Source: Zooshikella ganghwensis DSM 15267
GTDB lineage: Bacteria > Pseudomonadota > Gammaproteobacteria > Pseudomonadales > Zooshikellaceae
Length of the DNA: 64,000 nucleotides
Direction: 5' to 3'
Assembly: GCF_000428585.1 (NCBI RefSeq)
Contig: NZ_AUAF01000014.1
Coordinates: 1-64,000 of the forward strand
The translations under genes and the position numbers were made by a program. The notes beneath the pieces were generated by a model that searched no databases, was not told the DNA's origin, and saw only the letters and a list, made by a program, of their open reading frames with translations. Below are positions 58,110 to 64,000 of the stretch, piece by piece. The stretch's first letter is position 1, and every line of letters starts with the position of its first letter.

Positions 58110-59131
58110 TGTATGATTTGCTGGTCAACAGCAGGCAATATAGCTTTTATCAAGCGGTTCATTTATTAACATCATACTATATTCCTGTATCTGGCAAGTT
58201 TGATGATCAGCCAATCAATATGCGTTATCGGGCAAATGCCACTCTTGCATTTCCACCGAGTGATATTGCTTCGCTTGAAATAAGGCAGCTGGAAGCAAGG
58301 CAAGATTATTTATTGACAGTTAATTTTATGGGGTTGTATGGACCCGCTTCCCCGTTACCTGCTTTTTATACAGAGCGAATAGTACAAAATGATCCAGAAA
58401 ATCATCCTATTCGTGATTTCATGGATTTATTTAATCATCGGTATATTGAGTTACTGTATCACGGTTGGAAAAAGTATCGATACTACCTTAACTATCAAGA
58501 AGAAGCGCTAGATGATTTTTCTAAGCATATGTTTTCGTTGATAGGGTTGGGTGAAATTAATCTTAGAAAAAGCACTCATCTTCATTGGCACAGGCTACTA
58601 CCTTATTTAGGTCTGTTGAGTATGCGTATACATTCTGCAGGAGTACTGTCAGGAATTATGCGCCATTATTTCCAACACAAAGCTATTTCAATTCAGCAAT
58701 GTATGTTGCGTGTTGTGCCAATCCCTGAAGAACAGCGAAACAGGCTCGGGGCCGCCAATTGTGAAATGGGCATTAATTTGGTACTAGGTGCTTCAGTAAG
58801 AGATCGTTCTGGCAAGTTTAGAGTTGTTATTGATGATTTGGATTTTGCGCGATTTGAGCGATTTCTGCCCTCTGGAGATGATTATCGCCCATTACATGAG
58901 TTAATAAAGTTTATCCAAAGAGATCAGCTGGAATATGACATTAAGCTGGGGCTTCGACCTTATGAGGCTCCTAAACTTGAATTGAAGCAATCCAGTCGTT
59001 GCCGATTAGGTTGGACAACATGGCTAGGTGAACATCAGTCCTTAAAAAATCATCATGAAGTGGTGCTGCCAAGCTATCACTGGTTTTCTGCGGATCAACA
59101 GCAACAGGATATCGTGACACATGAAGCTTGA
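58073..59131 (+). CDS. tssG: T6SS baseplate protein TssG
   Basis: A 352-residue protein. GTG at 58073, eight bases after GGGGAG inside tssF, is the start; the family pattern begins soon after (MYDLLVNSRQYSFYQAVHLL, FPPSDIASLEI, LLTVNFMGLYGPASPLPAFY, FLDLFNHR-like DFMDLFNHRYIELLY, LGLLSMR). The product pairs two TssG-like halves with TssF in the wedge. It overlaps tssH by 11 bases. Confidence 0.95.
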   Translation: MGASHRSAASALMYDLLVNSRQYSFYQAVHLLTSYYIPVSGKFDDQPINMRYRANATLAFPPSDIASLEIRQLEARQDYLLTVNFMGLYGPASPLPAFYTERIVQNDPENHPIRDFMDLFNHRYIELLYHGWKKYRYYLNYQEEALDDFSKHMFSLIGLGEINLRKSTHLHWHRLLPYLGLLSMRIHSAGVLSGIMRHYFQHKAISIQQCMLRVVPIPEEQRNRLGAANCEMGINLVLGASVRDRSGKFRVVIDDLDFARFERFLPSGDDYRPLHELIKFIQRDQLEYDIKLGLRPYEAPKLELKQSSRCRLGWTTWLGEHQSLKNHHEVVLPSYHWFSADQQQQDIVTHEA

Positions 59132-61832
59132 TCTTAATTTACTTATTTCCCATTTAAACCCAGAAAGCCGATCAGCATTAGAATCTGCTGCCAGTCGTTG
59201 TGTAGCAAGGCAGGGCTTTGAAATTACAGTCGAGGATGTTTTATTAGAACTACTGGCTGTTGAAGATGGTGAAGTTCAAAAAGCGCTGAAACATTATGAA
59301 ATTGAAAGTAGCCGGTTTGAGAAAGCACTACAGCATGAGCAGGATATGCGAGGTGGTCATAATGGCCGGCCGGTGTTTTCTCAGTTTTTGCAAGACTGGT
59401 TACAGGAGGCATTTTTATTAGCAACTGTAGAATTAAAAATGGACTTTATCACACCAGGTATTTTACTGTGTGCCGTACTTAATAATGAGCTACGATTTTC
59501 GCGGCTGGCTTATTATAAAGTGTTAAGCACTATACCCGTTGATGAATTAAAGCAACTATTACAAGGTGCAGATGAAGATAAAAAAGTGCCTGGCTCAAAA
59601 CCGTTATCTTCACCTGGTGATCAGCAGTCTGTTTTAGAAAAATACACCATTAATTTTACAGAGCTTGCTAAAAAGGGAAAAATTGACCCCGTTTTTTGCC
59701 GAGAAAATGAAATACGGCAAATGGTTGATGTATTATCTCGTCGAAGAAAAAACAACCCTATAACAGTCGGTGAACCAGGAGTAGGTAAATCTGCTGTAGT
59801 AGAAGGTTTGGCACTAAAAATTGTTGAAGGTGATGTTCCTGCCATATTAAAAGATGTTACGTTGCTAGGCTTGGACATGGGGCTATTACAAGCTGGGGCT
59901 AGTGTAAAAGGGGAGTTTGAAAAAAGGTTAAAAGGCGTTATTGAAGCTATTCAAGCGTCTGTAAAACCTATTATTTTATTTATAGATGAGGCCCATACGT
60001 TAATTGGTGCGGGTAATCAGGCTGGTGGTGGCGATGCGGCTAACTTATTAAAACCAGCATTAGCACGAGGTGATTTGCGCACCATAGCGGCCACCACCTG
60101 GTCAGAATATAAAAAATATTTTGAAAAAGACCCTGCTTTAGCACGACGTTTTCAACTTGTTAAACTAGAAGAGCCTAATGCAGATCAAGCAGCAATTATT
60201 TTACGTGGTTTGAAAGGGATTTATGAAAAAAATCACGGAGTTTATATTCGTGATGATGCTGTTGTCGCAGCAGCTCAGCTTTCAGAGCGCTATATTTCAG
60301 GCCGCCAATTACCAGATAAAGCAATTGATGTGATTGATACCGCCTGTGCTCGGGTAAAAGTGAGTATGGCTGCAAAACCAGCACAAGTAGAAGACCTGCT
60401 GTTTAAACAAGCGTGCTTGCAGCGTGAATTTGCAGGTTTAGAGCGAGATAAAAAGCTTGGTGTTAAATACGATAGTGAGCGTCATCAGGAGCTACAAACA
60501 TTATTAGAAGAAGTTGCTGAATCGTTAGCTGCTGTAGAACAGCAGTGGCAAGAGCAGCAACAGCAGGTTAATGAGATACTTGAGCTGAGACAAAAGTTAC
60601 GTGATATCCAGCATCATCCTGAAGAGTCCATACCAGAGGATCAGGAGATAAAAAACAGTTCAAGCGATATTAACAGTGAAATTGATAATGAAGATGATGC
60701 GCCTTTAACCGTTGAAGATGCGGTTGTTGAGCCTGCTGCCGATGTAAGCCAGTTGCTATTGGCTCTGGAAGAAGCTGAGCAAAAACTGGAAGTCATGCAG
60801 CAAGAGCATGTTTTAGTCAGTTTTGAAGTTGACCCTGAAGTGATTGCGCAAGTTATTTCAGCCTGGACTGGCATTCCCGCGACTAAAATGTTGGCAACAG
60901 CTGTTCAAGGAGGAGCTGATTTTGTTGTTGAAATGGCAGGTCGGGTTAAAGGACAGGATCACGCTGTTGCTGAGATTGATAAAGCACTGAAGGCTGCCAA
61001 AGTAGGATTGAATAATCCAGATACCCCAATGGGGGTATTTTTATTGGTTGGGCCTAGTGGGGTAGGTAAAACAGAAACGGCTCTTAACGTGGCTGACCTT
61101 TGCTTTGGTGGTGAACGTTTCATGACGACTATCAATATGTCGGAGTTTCAAGAGAAACACACGGTGTCTCGTTTGGTAGGTTCACCTCCTGGCTATGTTG
61201 GGTATGGTGAAGGTGGTGTGCTCACTGAAGCGGTTCGTCAGCGGCCTTATTCCGTGGTGTTATTAGACGAAGTTGAAAAAGCTGATTTGGAAGTGATGAA
61301 TTTATTTTATCAAGTGTTTGATAAAGGTACGTTATCCGATGGTGAAGGGCGAGAAATTGACTTTAAGAACACCCTAGTGTTTATGACCAGTAATTTGGCA
61401 TCAGATATTATTTGTGATTTATGCCAGGATGGAAAACAGCCAACGCAAGATGAACTCACGAAAGCGATTCGCCCAGTACTCAGCGCTCACTTTAAACCAG
61501 CATTGTTAGCTAGGATGAAAATAGTGCCTTTCTTCCCGATTGCAAGTGATGTAATGGCTGAGTTGGTTGAGCTGAAATTAAATAAACTCCATCAGCGTCT
61601 TACTCAACAGCAAAAGCTGGCTTTAAGTTATGATCCGGAGCTATTAGCTCAAATGGCGGCAAGGTGTACTGAAGTTGAAGCAGGAGCACGCAACATTGAT
61701 CAGCTAATTAATGGAGGGCTGTTACCTAAAATATCTGATTGTATTTTACGCTTAGGCTCTGATCAGCATGCATATACCAAACTGCATGTAAGTTTGGATC
61801 AGGACTTTGCTTTTGTGGTAACACCTGCATAG
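59121..61832 (+). CDS. tssH: T6SS sheath-disassembly ATPase TssH (ClpV)
   Basis: A 903-residue Hsp100 protein. N-domain residues 1-150 (MKLDLNLLISHLNPESRSAL) bind TssC; AAA1 has Walker A VGEPGVGKSAVVEGLAL and Walker B ILFIDEAHTLIGAG; a coiled-coil M domain follows; AAA2 has LVGPSGVGKTETALNVAD and VVLLDEVEKAD. It extracts TssC from contracted sheaths with ATP. Between the M domain and AAA2, at about residues 495-540, is an acidic Ser/Asp/Glu stretch. It overlaps tssG and lies ten bases before the sigma-54 activator. Confidence 0.96.
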   Translation: MKLDLNLLISHLNPESRSALESAASRCVARQGFEITVEDVLLELLAVEDGEVQKALKHYEIESSRFEKALQHEQDMRGGHNGRPVFSQFLQDWLQEAFLLATVELKMDFITPGILLCAVLNNELRFSRLAYYKVLSTIPVDELKQLLQGADEDKKVPGSKPLSSPGDQQSVLEKYTINFTELAKKGKIDPVFCRENEIRQMVDVLSRRRKNNPITVGEPGVGKSAVVEGLALKIVEGDVPAILKDVTLLGLDMGLLQAGASVKGEFEKRLKGVIEAIQASVKPIILFIDEAHTLIGAGNQAGGGDAANLLKPALARGDLRTIAATTWSEYKKYFEKDPALARRFQLVKLEEPNADQAAIILRGLKGIYEKNHGVYIRDDAVVAAAQLSERYISGRQLPDKAIDVIDTACARVKVSMAAKPAQVEDLLFKQACLQREFAGLERDKKLGVKYDSERHQELQTLLEEVAESLAAVEQQWQEQQQQVNEILELRQKLRDIQHHPEESIPEDQEIKNSSSDINSEIDNEDDAPLTVEDAVVEPAADVSQLLLALEEAEQKLEVMQQEHVLVSFEVDPEVIAQVISAWTGIPATKMLATAVQGGADFVVEMAGRVKGQDHAVAEIDKALKAAKVGLNNPDTPMGVFLLVGPSGVGKTETALNVADLCFGGERFMTTINMSEFQEKHTVSRLVGSPPGYVGYGEGGVLTEAVRQRPYSVVLLDEVEKADLEVMNLFYQVFDKGTLSDGEGREIDFKNTLVFMTSNLASDIICDLCQDGKQPTQDELTKAIRPVLSAHFKPALLARMKIVPFFPIASDVMAELVELKLNKLHQRLTQQQKLALSYDPELLAQMAARCTEVEAGARNIDQLINGGLLPKISDCILRLGSDQHAYTKLHVSLDQDFAFVVTPA

Positions 61833-61842
61833 TAGGAAAAGG

Positions 61843-63456
61843 ATGTCAGCAATTTCTGTTGAAGAGCTATTGGCAACCAGTGTTGCCTTAGCGACAGAGC
61901 GGGATATTGACCGTCTAGCCCAGCAGATTGTTTTGCTGGGTTGTAAGCTGTGTACCGCTGATGGTGGTGCGATTTATATACTGGATATCACCAAGTCTCA
62001 TTTGGAACCAAAAGCGGTGGTTTGGCAGGGTAAACCAATTGCTTTTGATTATGCGACAGATGTTCCTTTACGTGAGCATGGGCAGTTTAATACACAGAAT
62101 ATTTACAGTTACGTCGCTTTTACGGGACAACAAACCTATATTGATAGTGCTTATCAATTTGCGGGATTTGAATTAACTGAAGTTTACCAGCGAGATCAGT
62201 TACTAAAGTGTAAATCTGAGACACTTTTAGTGATGCCGCTTAGAGACTGCAATCAACAGACGCTTGGAGTCTTAGAGCTGTTTAAGGTACGAAATGGACA
62301 CTCCAGCTCATTTCGTGAGGTAGAGAAAGTTGCTCAAGCCTTTGCATTACAGGCAGCCGTTGCCTTGGATAATGCTATGTTGATGGCTATGAATCGACAT
62401 TTGATTCAAGTACTTGACGCCTCTAACCGTCAACTGGAAGCAGAGAATAAGCAGCTACGTTTACAGCGGAAGTCGTCGCAAAACTACGAAATTATTGGTG
62501 AAAGTGAGCCAATGCAGCAGGTTTATGCCTTAATGGATAAAGTGCTTAGCTCAAATGTCACCGTGCTACTAAGAGGCGAGACAGGAACAGGTAAGGAAGT
62601 TTTTGCTCGTGCGATTCACCAACATAGCGACCGTAACACGCAGCTTTTTGTCACACAAAACTGTGCTGCAGTTCCTGAACACCTCCTGGAAAGTGAATTA
62701 TTTGGCTATAAAAAAGGTAGCTTTACGGGGGCCACCACAGACCGAAAAGGACTACTAGATGAAGCTCATCGTGGTACGCTGTTTTTAGATGAAATTGGTG
62801 ACATGCCATTAAATTTGCAAACCAAGCTGCTACGCGTACTACAGGAAGGAGAAGTAAAGCCCATAGGTGAAAATAAAGCCCATAAAGTTGATGTACGGAT
62901 AATTGCTGCAACGCACTGTAATTTGGAAGAAAAAATTACAAAAGGCGAGTTTCGTGAGGATTTATACTATCGATTAAGTGTATTTCCAATTGCTTTACCC
63001 CCCTTGAGGGAGCGTAAGGAAGATATTCCAGCACTTATAAATCATTTTATCAAAGGTTATTGTCAAACCTATGGACGAAAAGTAATTCAGGTTTCGCCGG
63101 CAGTGATGGATATCCTTATGCGATATAACTTTCCTGGTAATGTTCGACAACTGCAAAATATCATTGAGCGTGCAGTACTGCTTTGTGATAAGGAAACTGT
63201 TATTTTGCCACAGCATATGCCGGATCAGATTCTCTTGGATAATGGCGCTGCTTTGGAAGCATCTGATGAATTAGCTGTGTATACACAAAATGAGCTGCCT
63301 TTGAAAGAGATGGTGCAACAGTATGAGAAAAAACTACTTGAATCACATTTACGAGCGAATAACTGGAATCAAACGCAAACTGCAAAAGTACTGAAAATGC
63401 CACGACGTACGTTAGTAGAAAAAATACAGCGTTATAGAATTCACAATGAAGTGTGA
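61843..63456 (+). CDS. vasH: sigma-54-dependent transcriptional activator, VasH type
   Basis: A 537-residue enhancer-binding protein: N-terminal GAF domain (about 20-180), a coiled linker (LIQVLDASNRQLEAENKQLR), the AAA+ domain with Walker A GETGTGKEVFARAIH, the sigma-54 contact loop KKGSFTGAT and Walker B GTLFLDEIGD, and a C-terminal Fis-type HTH (NNWNQTQTAKVLKMPRRTLV). VasH-type proteins switch on hcp and vgrG operons together with RpoN. The GSFTGA variant of GAFTGA is acceptable. The cluster around it shows no clear sigma-54 promoter, so its targets are probably elsewhere. Confidence 0.92.
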   Translation: MSAISVEELLATSVALATERDIDRLAQQIVLLGCKLCTADGGAIYILDITKSHLEPKAVVWQGKPIAFDYATDVPLREHGQFNTQNIYSYVAFTGQQTYIDSAYQFAGFELTEVYQRDQLLKCKSETLLVMPLRDCNQQTLGVLELFKVRNGHSSSFREVEKVAQAFALQAAVALDNAMLMAMNRHLIQVLDASNRQLEAENKQLRLQRKSSQNYEIIGESEPMQQVYALMDKVLSSNVTVLLRGETGTGKEVFARAIHQHSDRNTQLFVTQNCAAVPEHLLESELFGYKKGSFTGATTDRKGLLDEAHRGTLFLDEIGDMPLNLQTKLLRVLQEGEVKPIGENKAHKVDVRIIAATHCNLEEKITKGEFREDLYYRLSVFPIALPPLRERKEDIPALINHFIKGYCQTYGRKVIQVSPAVMDILMRYNFPGNVRQLQNIIERAVLLCDKETVILPQHMPDQILLDNGAALEASDELAVYTQNELPLKEMVQQYEKKLLESHLRANNWNQTQTAKVLKMPRRTLVEKIQRYRIHNEV

Positions 63457-63841
63457 CCCCGTAAATATTATTGATGAAAGGCGTTTTTACTGTTAATTAT
63501 CGAAGGATAAGAATACTTATAAACCCATCACTATAAATGTGTGATTCACATTACTTCTATTTTAAGAAAATATGCTCGTAACGGGGGTAAGCCGATAAAC
63601 GGTATTGAGTGGCTTGGGGTGTTTCGCACTTTGCTTTTAGTTTTGTCTTTATAATTCCTATCAAAATAATATACCCAATCCGAATCATATTTAGGTTTTT
63701 TGGACGGCGTTTTTAAAACTACGATTATCGCTATCGATAGTCTTAACAGATCAAACTAGCCCCACTAAAGACCCTTCGTATTGGCTATACCTTGTTTTAC
63801 TGAACTTGAATTAACCAATAATTATCTGCAATGGAGCTGCC
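63457..63841. other. 385-base gap between the activator and the Hsp70 gene
   Basis: It holds a small hairpin AATGTG-TGATT-CACATT (63536-63552) and repeat copy 3 (63670-63789). No open frame of credible size. I looked for a sigma-54 site with GG and GC ten bases apart and found none convincing. Confidence 0.5.
63670..63789. repeat. terminal-inverted-repeat element, copy 3 (120 bases)
   Basis: Begins TATACCCAATCCGAATCATA then TTTAGG, and ends CTAAAGACCCTTCGTATTGG plus CTATA. The ends are inverted repeats of each other and match the ends of copies 1 and 2; the middle is diverged. It sits in the gap before the HscC-like gene. Confidence 0.6.
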
Positions 63842-64000
63842 ATGAGTATTGTAGGCATTGATCTTGGCACTACACATTCACTTATTGCCGTTTGGCAAAA
63901 TGGTAAGACAGTTGTTATTCCCAATGCGTTAGGAGAAAAGCTTACCCCTTCTGTTGTGGGCATTGATGATAATGGCGATTTAGTTGTTGGTCGTGTAGCA
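63842..64000 (+). CDS. HscC-like Hsp70 chaperone, 5' part (cut by window end)
   Basis: ATG at 63842, five bases after GGAG, opens MSIVGIDLGTTHSLIAVWQN and continues VVIPNALGEKLTPSVVGIDD, the first ATPase lobe of an Hsp70. LIAVW and the LTPS stretch are closer to HscC than to DnaK (compare the dnaK product of this window, [16 protein letters not shown]). Only 53 codons are visible. Hsp70-like genes occur in some T6SS clusters, so it may belong to the locus; this is inferred from position. Confidence 0.75.
   Translation, partial: MSIVGIDLGTTHSLIAVWQNGKTVVIPNALGEKLTPSVVGIDDNGDLVVGRVA

Noticed and set aside
63580-63660. Sigma-54 promoter before the Hsp70 gene
   Set aside because: TGG and GC elements occur, but their spacing is not ten bases between GG and GC in any pairing I tried.

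Overview
The window is a Gram-negative gammaproteobacterial chromosome segment. The housekeeping gene order (smpB, ratA-rnfH, bamE, fur, recN, grpE-dnaK-dnaJ, dapB, carAB-greA, yhbY, rlmE-ftsH-folP-glmM, tpiA-secG, tRNA-Leu, tRNA-fMet, rimP-nusA-infB-rbfA-truB-rpsO-pnp) is the Pseudomonas/Oceanospirillales-type order. The base composition is clearly AT-richer than Pseudomonas, so I infer a marine low-GC relative (Zooshikella/Spartinivicinus-like is a guess; no species marker is present).

Layout. (1) 1-6.7 kb is an accessory island: the N-terminus of an IS5-type transposase cut by the window edge, a small membrane protein, an SRAP/HMCES-like DNA-protein crosslinking protein, then on the minus strand a PAAR-domain T6SS effector with a C-terminal nuclease-like tip, followed by a row of immunity-like genes (pentapeptide repeat, unknown, SUKH/SMI1-KNR4, Imm5-like, and one broken by an in-frame stop). 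A small HTH regulator lies upstream. (2) 6.8-39.9 kb is core genome: tmRNA and SmpB, an NSS-type transporter, outer-membrane assembly and iron regulation, SOS repair (recN with two LexA boxes), the heat-shock chaperones behind a sigma-32 promoter, lysine/arginine/pyrimidine biosynthesis, a possible attenuator before carA, FtsH, folate and cell-wall precursors, and the large translation/RNA operon ending in pnp. (3) 40-43.8 kb holds a zinc-finger/membrane/helical-repeat protein and a convergent rhomboid protease that share a C-terminal helical domain; two copies of a terminal-inverted-repeat element lie on either side of the rhomboid gene. (4) 44.2-64 kb is a long plus-strand secretion locus: a two-partner (type Vb) transporter and its 1713-residue beta-helical exoprotein, a SapC-family gene that overlaps tssA, then tssA-B-C-E-F-G-H, a sigma-54 activator (VasH type), a third copy of the repeat, and the start of an HscC-like Hsp70 gene cut by the window end.

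How the parts fit. The T6SS block supplies sheath, baseplate and sheath-recycling ATPase; hcp, vgrG and the membrane complex (tssJ/K/L/M) are not in the window and may lie beyond its right edge. The PAAR effector about 40 kb away is a plausible orphan cargo of this machine, with its immunity genes beside it. The close packing of the type Vb pair, sapC and tssA suggests joint transcription of two different surface or contact systems, which is the most unusual architecture here. Function calls come from reading motifs and context; no database search was run.
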